From Bacteroidota bacterium (GTDB taxonomy: Bacteria; Bacteroidota; Bacteroidia; Chitinophagales; Chitinophagaceae): a stretch of DNA of 64,000 nt. Positions 1 through 8,449 of this stretch are shown piece after piece. The DNA lies in NCBI GenBank assembly GCA_029555415.1, contig JAKPSI010000018.1, positions 186,001 to 250,000 on the forward strand. Reading direction: 5' to 3'. Below the pieces are notes generated by a model. It saw nothing but the letters and a program-made list of their open reading frames with translations. It searched no databases and had not been told where the DNA came from. Position numbers and translations under genes: made by a program. The number at the start of each line of letters is the position of its first letter. Within the stretch, counting starts at the first letter, position 1.

Positions 1-484
1 GCGCGTCACTGCCGCTGTTGGGTTCCGTCAGTCCATAAGCACCCGCCCATTCACCGGTGATGAGTTTGGGAATGTATTTCTGTTTTTGCTCCGGTGTACC
101 GAAGTAAAGGATGGGAAGCGTACCGATACCGGTATGCGCCGCGATGGCAACAGAGAAGGAGTGACCGGCACCGAGGTATTCATTGACGATGGTAGAGGTG
201 ATGAAATCCTTACCCAGTCCGCCGAATTCTTCGGGGAAAGAAACGGACAACAAACCCTGCTCGCCCGCTTTGGTCACGAGTGATTTCATCAGACCCGGTT
301 CCAGTGCATCGATACGTTCCAGGATCGGATAGATCTCTGCATCCAGGAACTGATTACACATTTCGCGGATCATTCCCTGCTCTTCATTGAAATCTTCCGG
401 TGTGAAAGTTTCAGCAGCAGCCGATTCACGGATCAGCCATTCGCCGCCTTTTAAATGTGTTTTTTGTGTTGCTGCGGTTTGCAT
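1..484 (-). CDS. Acyl-CoA dehydrogenase, N-terminal part (cut by window edge)
   Basis: These are the first 161 residues of an acyl-CoA dehydrogenase; the rest lies outside the window. Family members are FAD enzymes that oxidise acyl-CoA to enoyl-CoA in fatty-acid beta-oxidation and related pathways in the cytoplasm. The start is the ATG at 484 (MQTAATQKTHLKGG). The visible part covers the helical N-terminal domain, with FPEEFGGLG, and ends in YGLTEPNSGSDA, the conserved segment that contacts flavin and substrate. The roughly 30-residue extension before the first helix is usual for the long bacteroidete type. A MarR gene lies 27 bp upstream on the same strand, so the two probably form an operon in which MarR controls acyl-CoA degradation. 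The substrate cannot be told from this fragment. Confidence 0.93.
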   Translation of the reverse strand, partial: MQTAATQKTHLKGGEWLIRESAAAETFTPEDFNEEQGMIREMCNQFLDAEIYPILERIDALEPGLMKSLVTKAGEQGLLSVSFPEEFGGLGKDFITSTIVNEYLGAGHSFSVAIAAHTGIGTLPILYFGTPEQKQKYIPKLITGEWAGAYGLTEPNSGSDA

Positions 485-511
485 ACGTTGATGTTTATAT
501 TGAAAAGAATA

Positions 512-952
512 TTATTTCAGGTTATCGTAAACGATCTGTAATACTTCCTTGCAGATGTCGATCCGGTCAGGTGAAACCGTCTCCAGTGCTTCATTCAGCG
601 TTTCCTCCGCCAGTGCCATCGTTTCCTCCTGCAGTTTCTGTGCCTGTTTGGTGAGATAGATGAGATTGATACGGCGGTCATGCTCCGAAGCCACACGTTT
701 CACCAGGTTGAGTTTTTCCAGATTGTCCACCAAACGCGTGATGCTCGGCTTATCACGGAATGTTGCATTGCACAATTCCTGCTGACTGATCCCTTCTTTT
801 TTCCAGAGATGATATAATACACTCCACTGTTCAATGGTCAGGTTCAAACCGGCCGAATTGAATTTCTTCTGCAACCGGCGGGCGATCGCGGTCGATGCTT
901 TACCGGTAACAAAACTGTAGAGCTCCCCTCTTTTAAATTGGTTGTTTGGCAT
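512..952 (-). CDS. MarR-family transcriptional regulator
   Basis: This is a 146-residue winged-helix regulator of the MarR family. The recognition helix region reads QQELCNATFRDKPSITRLVDNLEKL, here abbreviated by its core KPSITRLVDN, followed by the wing with the typical DRR motif (EHDRRINLIYLT). I chose the ATG at 952 (MPNNQFKRGELY) rather than an in-frame start at 1003, because the longer start would read through the palindrome at 954-971. The gene sits 27 bp before the acyl-CoA dehydrogenase gene and diverges from a hydrolase gene. It probably represses one or both sides in response to an acyl-CoA or aromatic ligand. The ligand is inferred from neighbours only. Confidence 0.9.
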   Translation of the reverse strand: MPNNQFKRGELYSFVTGKASTAIARRLQKKFNSAGLNLTIEQWSVLYHLWKKEGISQQELCNATFRDKPSITRLVDNLEKLNLVKRVASEHDRRINLIYLTKQAQKLQEETMALAEETLNEALETVSPDRIDICKEVLQIVYDNLK

Positions 953-953
953 A

Positions 954-971
954 TAGTTGTTTGTGCAACTA
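954..971. promoter_or_regulatory. Probable MarR operator in divergent promoter region
   Basis: A perfect palindrome with 6-bp arms, TAGTTG and CAACTA, is separated by TTTGTG. It lies immediately upstream of the marR start codon and overlaps the -33 element of the divergent promoter. MarR proteins typically bind palindromes of this size, so self-regulation is likely. No binding data are available. Confidence 0.55.
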
Positions 972-993
972 ATCAAAAATAATATTATTTTTG
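960..993 (+). promoter_or_regulatory. Bacteroidete-type promoter for the divergent hydrolase
   Basis: TTTG at 960-963 and TATTTTTG at 986-993 match the bacteroidete -33 and -7 (TAnnTTTG) elements with a 22-bp spacer. Transcription would begin near 1000, only 10-30 nt before the hydrolase reading frame becomes homologous to its family. Confidence 0.5.
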
Positions 994-1018
994 ATTCGGA
1001 CAATTAAATATTCGTAAA

Positions 1019-1852
1019 ATTCAGGATCTGAATCAGCATTCCTTATCATATCAACGATCCCGCATTACCTGGCTGCAAGGCGGACAGGGCAAGGATCTGC
1101 TGATCTGTTTCCATGGTTATGGGGAACAGTCAGATAGCTTTTCTTTCCTCGAACCGGCACTGACTGAACACTTTACGATCATTGCGATCGATCTCCCGTT
1201 TCATGGCGGAACCCAATGGAATGAAGACCGGCCCTGTACCGCGTATGACCTGAAGGATATCCTTAAACTGATCAGAGACCAGCTTGGTCCAAAACCGGAT
1301 CCCGGCTCCCGGATGGTTTTACTGGCTTACAGTCTGGGTGGGCGTCTGGCACTCTCCCTGTATCAATCGGCCCCGGAGCTTTTCAGCAAAGTGGTACTCC
1401 TGGCCCCCGATGGCCTGAAAATGAATGCCTGGTATTGGTTCGCAACACAAACATGGGCAGGCAACAAGATCTTCCATCTCACTATGCTCAAACCCGGTTG
1501 GTTCCTTGGTATCCTGAAACTGGCCAATAAAGCAGGTTTGGTCAACAGCAGTATTTTCAAATTCGTCAATTACTATATCGGTGATCCGAACGTGCGGAAA
1601 CTGTTGTATACAAGATGGACCGGATTACGAAAATGCAAACCATCACTGAATAAGATCCGGAACCTTGTTCCTGTTCATCATACGGAATTCCGTTTACTGT
1701 ATGGAAAGCACGACGGGATCATCCGTCCTTCCCCGGGTGAAAGGTTCTGCAAGCATATCCCCGCATATGGTTCTTTGCGAATACTGGAATCAGGACATCA
1801 GCTGCTGCATCCCAAATATGGTTCCTTCATTGTTGAAGCAATACTGCTATAA
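1019..1852 (+). CDS. Alpha/beta hydrolase; start codon unclear
   Basis: This is an alpha/beta-hydrolase-fold protein, probably an esterase or acyl hydrolase. Reading the frame upstream of the first ATG (1313) gives clear family sequence: LLICFHGYGEQ with the oxyanion HG motif, IIAIDLPFHGGT, then the nucleophile elbow LAYSLGGR with Ser near 1331, an Asp in YGKHDG and the catalytic His in LESGHQLLH. The frame is open from 995, but there is no in-frame ATG, GTG or TTG before 1313. A start at 1313 would remove the oxyanion strand and leave the nucleophile six residues in. Possible starts are ATT at 1010 or 1019, or CTG at 1028; I list 1019 provisionally. It diverges from marR. The substrate is unknown. 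Confidence 0.75.
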   Translation: MQDLNQHSLSYQRSRITWLQGGQGKDLLICFHGYGEQSDSFSFLEPALTEHFTIIAIDLPFHGGTQWNEDRPCTAYDLKDILKLIRDQLGPKPDPGSRMVLLAYSLGGRLALSLYQSAPELFSKVVLLAPDGLKMNAWYWFATQTWAGNKIFHLTMLKPGWFLGILKLANKAGLVNSSIFKFVNYYIGDPNVRKLLYTRWTGLRKCKPSLNKIRNLVPVHHTEFRLLYGKHDGIIRPSPGERFCKHIPAYGSLRILESGHQLLHPKYGSFIVEAILL

Positions 1853-1858
1853 AGCCTT

Positions 1859-1866
1859 TAGTTTTG
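1859..1866 (+). promoter_or_regulatory. TAnnTTTG -7 box, 4 bp before the ATG
   Basis: TAGTTTTG matches the bacteroidete -7 consensus and ends 4 bp before the glycosyltransferase ATG at 1871. If it is used, the transcript would begin at or very near the start codon. Confidence 0.45.
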
Positions 1867-1870
1867 TTAC

Positions 1871-2986
1871 ATGCCGCTCATTTACTGCTGCATTTTCCTG
1901 TTCATTTTATATGCCCTGCTGATCACGTATTTCACGCTGGCCTGGCAGGCTATTCCCGTCTTTCAACCACAACCTGCTGCACCACTGAAACTTTCGGTCG
2001 TAGTACCGGCACGCAATGAAGAAGAACATATCGGTGCCCTGCTCAAAGCCCTGCAGCAACAGACCCATCCGGCATCACATACCGAGATCATCGTGGTAGA
2101 TGATGAATCCACGGATGACACCGCCGCCATCATTAAAAGCTTTACGGATGTAAAATATATCCGTGTACAGCATCAGCAACAGGGACCCGCGTATAAAAAA
2201 AGAGCATTGACAGCCGGTATCGAAGCCGCTACCAGTGACCATATCGTTTGTACGGATGCGGATTGTATCCCTGGCCCTGAATGGTTATCCTCCTTTTCTT
2301 CCTGCATACAGCGATACGATCCTGCATTCATCGCGGCGCCGGTGCGATTCAGCGATGATCATTCTTTGCTGGGCATATTCCAGTCGCTCGACTTCATGAT
2401 CCTTCAGGGTATTACCGGTGCTGCTGTTCACAAAGGCAGTCTGGCCATGAGTAACGGAGCCAACCTGGCTTATTCCAAAAAAGCTTTTGAAGCAGTGGAT
2501 GGTTTCAACGGTATCGATCATATCGCATCGGGTGATGATATGCTGCTGATGCAGAAAATGAAAATGAAGTTTCCGGGCAGGATCCAATACCTGCGTTCCG
2601 AAGCGTCGGTCACCGAAACGGAACCCATGCAGAACTGGCGCGCATTCTTCAATCAGCGGATCCGCTGGGCGAGTAAAGCAACCGTTTACAGTGACGCAAA
2701 GATCAAAGCCGTTCTGCTGCTTGTGTATCTGTTCAACCTGAGTTTTGTGGTACTGGCCGTAGCGGCCATCATCAACCCTGCTTATGCAATATGGCTGGCC
2801 GGTTGCTGGATCGCGAAAACGATCGTTGAATTCCCGTTCATGATCGCGGTATCCCGTTTCTTCCACAGGACCCGTTTACTGAAATATTTCTTTTTCTTTC
2901 AGCCCTTACATATCCTGTATACCGTGCTGTCCGGAACATTCAGCCAGTTCGGACAATATGAATGGAAGGGACGGCGTGTACGCTGA
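1871..2986 (+). CDS. Membrane-anchored family 2 glycosyltransferase
   Basis: This 371-residue GT-A glycosyltransferase transfers a sugar from a nucleotide-sugar donor at the inner face of the cytoplasmic membrane. An N-terminal membrane helix (about 4-26) is followed by the catalytic domain: VVPARNEEEHI near 44, VVDDESTDD near 75-83, the metal-binding DAD in CTDADC near 129-131, and QRIRW near 260, the acceptor-site motif of processive-type enzymes. Two or three hydrophobic helices close the protein. The architecture resembles enzymes that make glycolipids or exopolysaccharide. The ATG at 1871 is 18 bp after the hydrolase stop. The acceptor cannot be predicted. Confidence 0.9.
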   Translation: MPLIYCCIFLFILYALLITYFTLAWQAIPVFQPQPAAPLKLSVVVPARNEEEHIGALLKALQQQTHPASHTEIIVVDDESTDDTAAIIKSFTDVKYIRVQHQQQGPAYKKRALTAGIEAATSDHIVCTDADCIPGPEWLSSFSSCIQRYDPAFIAAPVRFSDDHSLLGIFQSLDFMILQGITGAAVHKGSLAMSNGANLAYSKKAFEAVDGFNGIDHIASGDDMLLMQKMKMKFPGRIQYLRSEASVTETEPMQNWRAFFNQRIRWASKATVYSDAKIKAVLLLVYLFNLSFVVLAVAAIINPAYAIWLAGCWIAKTIVEFPFMIAVSRFFHRTRLLKYFFFFQPLHILYTVLSGTFSQFGQYEWKGRRVR

Positions 2987-3033
2987 TCCATCATCCCGTC
3001 ACAAAACAAAATTCAGTTGTATCTTTCTCGTTC

Positions 3034-4122
3034 ATGAGCAGCGAAGGTCATAGCGTACAGCAGGCGGCATGGAAGCGCCTGAAGCAGAACAAAGGAGCGG
3101 TCTTCGGGCTGATCGTGATCGCCTGTGCGGTACTGACAGCGGTCTTCGCCTATTTCATCGCGCCGGACCCCTCACCGGATGCGAACCGCATCATCTTGGA
3201 GATCGGAGGAGAAAAGCCAGGGCATAAACAACAATTCATCCGGGTAAAGAAAGATAAAGCAGTTAACAGAACCGGCTTCTTCACACAACTCGTATCCGGC
3301 AAAGAAGACCCTTATCTCTACATGCCCATACAAAGCTGGCAGCAGCAGGGCGACAGTTTCATCGTGCAGCATTTCATCGACGAAGGGCTCACGGAAAGAA
3401 AAGCATTCCATATTTCACAATTGGCTGTAACGCCCATCAGCACCTCCACTTTCTGGCTCGGCTCCGATAAATTCGGAAGGGATATCCTGAGCCGGCTCAT
3501 TGTGGGTACACGGGTGAGTCTGAGTGTGGGACTCATCACCGTCATCATCTCCCTGAGCATTGGTCTGATACTCGGCTCACTGGCCGGATATTATCGCGGA
3601 CGTACCGACAATATCATCATGTGGTTCATCAACGTCATCTGGAGTATTCCCACACTGTTACTCGTATTCGCGATCACACTGGCATTGGGTAAAGGATTCT
3701 GGCAGGTGTTCATCGCGGTGGGGCTGACGATGTGGGTGAATGTCGCACGGCTCGTGCGCGGACAGGTGCTCGGTATCCGGGAACTGGAATACATGGAAGC
3801 CACGCGTGCGCTCGGCTTTTCAGATGTACGCAGTATCGTGCGACATATCTGGCCGAATATCATGGGACCGGTGATGGTCATCGCGGCATCCAATTTCGCT
3901 TCCGCGATCGTGATCGAAGCGGGTTTGAGTTTTTTGGGTGTGGGTGTGCAGCAACCGCAGCCCAGCTGGGGACTCATGATCAAGGAGAATTATAATTTCA
4001 TCATCACACAGAACCCCATGCTGGCATTGGCCCCTGGCTTTGCCATCATGATCCTCGTACTCGCCTTCAATATGCTGGGAAATGGTTTAAGGGACGCGCT
4101 CAACGTCCGGGGAAGGATCTGA
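3034..4122 (+). CDS. ABC transporter permease, DppC/OppC family
   Basis: This 362-residue inner-membrane permease belongs to the dipeptide/oligopeptide/nickel class. The first helix follows KRLKQNKGAVFGL, then comes a periplasmic segment of about 100 residues and five more helices. The EAA loop that contacts the ATPase reads EYMEATRALGFSD. The end, EAGLSFLGVGVQQPQPSWG, is characteristic. I chose the ATG at 3034 (MSSEGHSVQQ); an upstream in-frame ATG at 2962 would overlap the previous gene and add unconserved residues. No binding protein, partner permease or ATPase lies nearby, so the partners are elsewhere. The last 36 bp overlap the 3' end of the convergent ligase gene. Confidence 0.9.
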   Translation: MSSEGHSVQQAAWKRLKQNKGAVFGLIVIACAVLTAVFAYFIAPDPSPDANRIILEIGGEKPGHKQQFIRVKKDKAVNRTGFFTQLVSGKEDPYLYMPIQSWQQQGDSFIVQHFIDEGLTERKAFHISQLAVTPISTSTFWLGSDKFGRDILSRLIVGTRVSLSVGLITVIISLSIGLILGSLAGYYRGRTDNIIMWFINVIWSIPTLLLVFAITLALGKGFWQVFIAVGLTMWVNVARLVRGQVLGIRELEYMEATRALGFSDVRSIVRHIWPNIMGPVMVIAASNFASAIVIEAGLSFLGVGVQQPQPSWGLMIKENYNFIITQNPMLALAPGFAIMILVLAFNMLGNGLRDALNVRGRI

Positions 4123-5538
4123 TACCGCACGGCTGTGCACATCCGTTGCGATCAATGCTGCAAGGCATAACAGAAAAAGACTTCCCACTTTATCGGTCTC
4201 GATCATATCACTGAGAAAATTCACGACTATAATTTCAGTAAGCATAACCGCCGTAACAGCTGCAACGACCCTGCAGAAGCGGTCCGCATTCCGGTGCCAG
4301 ATCCTTTGTGCATACGCGAACATCGCGGCTGTAAGGATGATGAAAAAGATCAGTCCGGGTATGCCTTGTTCAATGGCCAGTAACAGGAAATAATTATGGA
4401 CCGTGGAATGTTCAGGGTTCCGGCTCACCCAGGTCCTGAACACACGGATGGTGTAGGGTTTATAATTTTCGTAAAAACTGGTCGGCCCGAAACCGGTCAT
4501 CGGCTTGTCTTTCAGCATGCGCACACCGGCGATCCAGCGGTAAAATCTTTCTGCCGTGGATACATCTTTTCCACGGTAAGTGGCCAGGAGATGCTGGCCG
4601 AAATCCTCATGAAAGATCGTGCTCTTATAATCATGCGCGAATTGCAGGTACCGGTCATCTTCACGCAACCAGCAAACGGCTCCTGTCACCAGCAACAGTG
4701 CGAACAAATACAAAGTGAATAACCATTTCCTCTTCAGCGCATAGAATGCGATCACACCGGCGATGACAGCAAGCCAGGCGCCGCGGGCATATGAAAAGAT
4801 CAGGGCCAGTATGACGAGCAGGACCGCGACCATGATCCATTTTTTCATTTTTGCGGATGCAAACTGATAAAACGCGATCAGCACCGGCAGGATGACGGCC
4901 AGCATCGCGGAATAATTCACGTGATTACGGAAGAAGGGGTTTACCGATCCGTTGATCGTTGCGAAGGTGAATCCGTTAAGACCATGACGTACCAGCGCGA
5001 TGACCGTTACGATCACAAGTGCTGTAGTCAGTATGATCGCGGAGCGGCGGATCCGTTCGGGTTCCCGGAACAGGATCAGGGGAGCCAGTAAAAAAGCACC
5101 GATGTACCAGGACCGGGCGATGAGGAATTTGGCGGACAGCAGCGGTTCAGTTGAAAAGACAACGGTAACGGTCGTCCAGCAAAGTCCTGCCGCGAAAACA
5201 AGCACCAGCGGGTGTTGCAGGAATTTCCGGGTGAAGGGTTGCGGATGCATGAACCCGTAGCACACGAAAATGATACTGGTAACGATCATCAGGAATTCAT
5301 CCGGGATATCGGTACCGAAAGATGGCGTGAAATTGAATTCGAAAGAAAAGGGAAGACTGAATAACAGCAGGTAAAACAAATATTCGCGCCAGGCCCAGCC
5401 TGCGTAGAACAACAAACCCGCAAATGGAAGGATCAGTAAAAGGTATTCTCCGGTCAGCAATGCGGCGGCAAGCAGGACCATGAACAGGCCTGTAAGAAAA
5501 GCGAAACGCCCCTGCTGACCGATCGTGATATGATTCAA
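4087..5538 (-). CDS. O-antigen ligase / Wzy-type polymerase family membrane protein
   Basis: This 483-residue protein has about ten to twelve predicted membrane helices. It belongs to the O-antigen ligase/polymerase (Wzy_C) superfamily, which joins or polymerises lipid-linked glycans on the periplasmic side. The large periplasmic loop contains MTGFGPTSFYE and NPEHSTVHNYFLLLAIEQG, the loop containing the catalytic His in this family. It is the last gene of a three-gene polysaccharide operon, and its start overlaps the Wzz-like gene by 4 bp (ATGA). The 3' end overlaps the opposite-strand permease by 36 bp. Whether it is a ligase or a polymerase cannot be settled by sequence alone. Confidence 0.85.
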   Translation of the reverse strand: MNHITIGQQGRFAFLTGLFMVLLAAALLTGEYLLLILPFAGLLFYAGWAWREYLFYLLLFSLPFSFEFNFTPSFGTDIPDEFLMIVTSIIFVCYGFMHPQPFTRKFLQHPLVLVFAAGLCWTTVTVVFSTEPLLSAKFLIARSWYIGAFLLAPLILFREPERIRRSAIILTTALVIVTVIALVRHGLNGFTFATINGSVNPFFRNHVNYSAMLAVILPVLIAFYQFASAKMKKWIMVAVLLVILALIFSYARGAWLAVIAGVIAFYALKRKWLFTLYLFALLLVTGAVCWLREDDRYLQFAHDYKSTIFHEDFGQHLLATYRGKDVSTAERFYRWIAGVRMLKDKPMTGFGPTSFYENYKPYTIRVFRTWVSRNPEHSTVHNYFLLLAIEQGIPGLIFFIILTAAMFAYAQRIWHRNADRFCRVVAAVTAVMLTEIIVVNFLSDMIETDKVGSLFLLCLAALIATDVHSRAVSDPSPDVERVP

Positions 5539-6341
5539 GAATGAACGGTTTGTCTTCTGTTCAGGATCCCGGCAGTGAGTAATGCGAACAGGAAACTGAG
5601 TACGAATGTTCCCAGCAGGATCTCGAACTTACGCGGACGATCCGGCTTCAGCGATGCGGATGCGCGTTCTACCACCAGCAGTACGGGCGGCTTGCTGTCG
5701 ACCATCAGCTGGTACTCTCCGATCAGTTTATCGTATTCTGTGACCCTGTTGAGCAGTACGGTCCTTTTGGTTTCTTCATTCAGGCTGTCCGCCTGTAACT
5801 GAAGCCGGATGCGGCTTTCACGCAGGCTTTTGAGTGTGGTCACATTACCGGCACTTTGCAGATCGCGGTGAATGGCCTGCAGTTTTTCCAGTAACGCATT
5901 GGCGAGTTGTGCAGCCAGTTGTTTATCCGTATCCCAGACTTTCACGCGCAGTTCGCCGAAATCACCTTTGATGATGCTGCTGTTCTTTTTCAGTTTCCGG
6001 GCGGCTTTCAGTCGCGGTGCTTCTTCATCAGCCGGTATCTTATAGTGATCGTACAGATTGAACTGATCGGTAATGGCAAGATATAAGGTATCGAGACGTG
6101 CGGTGCCCAGCATCATGTCAAGGTCTTCCGGACTGCCGAGGTTGGAATACAATCCATCCACGTTCTCATTGAAGACCCTTGCGCGGTCGGCCGCATAAGC
6201 GCTTGCCGGCACAGCCGTGGCGATGGATAAGAATTGCGGGGCCTGCAGGAAAACGATCAGTCCGGCGATCACCAGTGCGGTGATCATGACGGCCAGCATT
6301 TGCTTCCACCATTTCATGAGCAGGTCGAACAGTTCGGGCAT
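5535..6341 (-). CDS. Wzz/GumC-like polysaccharide chain-length protein
   Basis: This 268-residue protein has one membrane helix near 18-36, a long periplasmic helical region (about 110-225, with a coiled coil around LQLQADSLNEETKRTVLLN) and a second membrane helix at about 241-262. This is the topology of Wzz-type co-polymerases that set glycan length. There is no kinase domain. The proline-rich motif before the last helix is weak (LKPDRPRKFE). It is 12 bp downstream of the flippase gene and overlaps the ligase gene by 4 bp, so the three are co-translated. The assignment rests on topology and context more than on strong motifs. Confidence 0.75.
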   Translation of the reverse strand: MPELFDLLMKWWKQMLAVMITALVIAGLIVFLQAPQFLSIATAVPASAYAADRARVFNENVDGLYSNLGSPEDLDMMLGTARLDTLYLAITDQFNLYDHYKIPADEEAPRLKAARKLKKNSSIIKGDFGELRVKVWDTDKQLAAQLANALLEKLQAIHRDLQSAGNVTTLKSLRESRIRLQLQADSLNEETKRTVLLNRVTEYDKLIGEYQLMVDSKPPVLLVVERASASLKPDRPRKFEILLGTFVLSFLFALLTAGILNRRQTVHS

Positions 6342-6353
6342 GAGTTTTATTTT

Positions 6354-7805
6354 TTATTGATCGTGATCGGCTTGCGACAGCATCATTTTCCATTTATGGA
6401 TCGGGAACAATCCGCTTGCCCAGATCGTGAGCATGGAAAGGATACCGCCACCAATGAGCAGGAACCAGTTACCGATACCCGCCCATTGACCGGCACGGAA
6501 ATATGCGAACAGGATCCCGCCTATAAAAATATACATTAAGATCGAGCGCAGGTGAAAGCCCACCTTCAATTTTTGACGTGCGTAGATCATCACAAGCAGG
6601 CCGCAGAGTCCCTGACTGATGAGGGCAGCCCAGCTGCAGCCGAGCCCGCCGTAAGCCGGTATCCACCAGAGGTTCAGGCCGGTATTGACCACCACCGCCA
6701 AAGCGTTGATCCATGCAAAGGCGCGGATATGGCCGGTAGCGGTGAGTATAGTTCCATATATACTGACCAGCGAATAACAGATCAGCGCGGGCAGGCACCA
6801 TTGCATGATGCGGTAACCGGATACGGTCTGATGATGATAAAGGATGGATTGTAACCAGGGTGCAAGGGTGATGACGGTTACGGATGCGGTAACAGCCAGA
6901 CATAATAATAAATGCCTGCTGGTCAGGATCACGCCATTGATCTCCCCTTTTTCCTTCCATTGCCGTGCGATGAAAGGCAGCAGGAAAGAAGCGAGCAGAT
7001 AACCGAACACTACGGATGCATCCAGTAAGCGGTAGGCGGCGGCATACAACCCGGCTTCATATGCGCCCGTTGGATGGATCCTTTCCAGCATGAATCCGTC
7101 CAGCCTGTTATGGACCGACATGAGCAGCAGCGTAACGGCAAAAGGCAAGGCATCGCGGATGATGGCAGGCAGATTGATACGGCTGCCCCGGATATTCAGA
7201 CTGACGCCATTCCTGGTCAGGATATACAGAGCGGCAATGATAGAGATCAGTGTACAGCTTACCTGTACGACCAGGAATTTCTGTATCGTCATGCCACCGA
7301 AGATGGCCGGCAACAACAGATAAGCTCCGCACAAAAAGATCATGAGTGTTTTATCGAGCACCGACAACCATGCATCGGTACGGAACCATTGGTGTGCGGT
7401 AACGACACCACGCAGGAAAACAAAGAATGACATGAGGGCCTGTACGCCGATCACACCGGCGAGTATATCCCAATGCCCGAGACCGGAGAATAGTGCAACA
7501 AGTGCAACGATGGCCGCATATAGAAAAAGGAAAGAAACTTTGATGAAGAAGAAATGTCCGATACGGCCGGTCACTTCCGGATGTCCGGCGGCCAGTTGTC
7601 TGCTGAAATAGGACGAAAGACCCCAGTCGAGCAGGAAACTGAAAACGATGGAAAAATTATAGAGCGAGAAATAGGTGCCATACGTTTCAGTGCCCACTGC
7701 ATTCTGTACCTGCCGGTCGATACCGAATATCCACAGGGGTTTGACCACTACATTCAACAATAGCAGGAGTCCGAGGGATGAATAAAATCGGCTGTGTTCT
7801 TTCAT
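6354..7805 (-). CDS. Polysaccharide flippase (Wzx / MurJ-like MOP family)
   Basis: This 483-residue integral membrane protein has about twelve to fourteen helices. It is of the polysaccharide-transport branch of the MOP superfamily, which flips undecaprenyl-linked oligosaccharides across the inner membrane. The N-terminal motif GTETYGTYFSLYNFS and the central RLDGFMLERI are typical. It heads an operon with the Wzz-like and ligase genes, which together make a minimal Wzx/Wzy-like export set. It starts 7 bp downstream of the stop of the Lrp/AsnC gene, so read-through from that gene is possible. The exported glycan is unknown, and no sugar-nucleotide genes are in view. Confidence 0.87.
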   Translation of the reverse strand: MKEHSRFYSSLGLLLLLNVVVKPLWIFGIDRQVQNAVGTETYGTYFSLYNFSIVFSFLLDWGLSSYFSRQLAAGHPEVTGRIGHFFFIKVSFLFLYAAIVALVALFSGLGHWDILAGVIGVQALMSFFVFLRGVVTAHQWFRTDAWLSVLDKTLMIFLCGAYLLLPAIFGGMTIQKFLVVQVSCTLISIIAALYILTRNGVSLNIRGSRINLPAIIRDALPFAVTLLLMSVHNRLDGFMLERIHPTGAYEAGLYAAAYRLLDASVVFGYLLASFLLPFIARQWKEKGEINGVILTSRHLLLCLAVTASVTVITLAPWLQSILYHHQTVSGYRIMQWCLPALICYSLVSIYGTILTATGHIRAFAWINALAVVVNTGLNLWWIPAYGGLGCSWAALISQGLCGLLVMIYARQKLKVGFHLRSILMYIFIGGILFAYFRAGQWAGIGNWFLLIGGGILSMLTIWASGLFPIHKWKMMLSQADHDQ

Positions 7806-7812
7806 GCAGTGG

Positions 7813-8280
7813 TCAGCTCATTACTTTTACATTGCGGCTGAAGCTTTCTTCGAGGGAGATGAAAGTTTCGGTCCTTTCAATGCCTTTGATCTTCTGTAAA
7901 GAATCATGCAGTACATAGCGGAGCTGCGAAATGTCCTTACAAACGATCTCAGCAAACATACTGTAATTGCCGGTGGTGTAATTGAGCCTGACGATCTCCG
8001 GCATTTTCTGAAGTTCCTTCGCTACGTTATCGTAGAGAGAACTCTCTTTGAGGTAGATGCCGATGAAGGCGATCACGTCGTAACCCAGCAGTTTCAGGTC
8101 TGCTTTCAATCTTGTACCTTTAACTACTCCTGCCTCTTCAAGCTTTTTGATACGTACGTGAATGGTGCCTCCGGAAACGAAGAGTTTCTTTCCCAGGTCG
8201 GCATAAGAGATCTCCGCATTCTCCATCATGTGGTGAATGATCTGAAGGTCCAGTTTATCAAGATTCAATTTCGGGGCCAT
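7813..8280 (-). CDS. Lrp/AsnC-family transcriptional regulator
   Basis: This 155-residue protein has the two Lrp/AsnC domains. The N-terminal helix-turn-helix reads LDLQIIHHMMENAEISYADL followed by VSGGTIHVRIKKLEEAGVVKG. The C-terminal RAM ligand-binding domain follows from about 70, with GYDVIAFIGIYL and TTGNYSMFAEIVC. Such proteins regulate amino-acid metabolism or act as global regulators and often bind an amino acid. The ATG at 8280 is preceded by an AT-rich region. It is 7 bp upstream of the flippase gene. The target genes cannot be deduced from the sequence. Confidence 0.92.
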   Translation of the reverse strand: MAPKLNLDKLDLQIIHHMMENAEISYADLGKKLFVSGGTIHVRIKKLEEAGVVKGTRLKADLKLLGYDVIAFIGIYLKESSLYDNVAKELQKMPEIVRLNYTTGNYSMFAEIVCKDISQLRYVLHDSLQKIKGIERTETFISLEESFSRNVKVMS

Positions 8281-8364
8281 TTTTGAGATTGTTTTTTGAT
8301 AATATTTACTAATAAGAGCAAATATTTGAATAATATCTATAATTTCAAAATATTTATTGAATAA

Positions 8365-8397
8365 TTTGGAAAGAAAAGGCGATTTACCCTAAATTTG
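8365..8397 (+). promoter_or_regulatory. Promoter of the structured RNA at 8450
   Basis: TTTG (8365-8368) and TAAATTTG (8390-8397) are separated by 21 bp and match both bacteroidete promoter elements. The predicted start is near 8403. Only the RNA described at 8450-8659 lies between this promoter and the terminator at 8692. Confidence 0.6.
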
Positions 8398-8449
8398 TTC
8401 TATCAAACCGGTGCAAAACTGGTCACTGATAAAGAAGTTCTTTTTACAC

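Noticed and set aside
2285-2866. Open frame of 193 codons antisense to the glycosyltransferase
   Set aside because: No recognisable domain; the opposite strand has the complete GT2 motifs.
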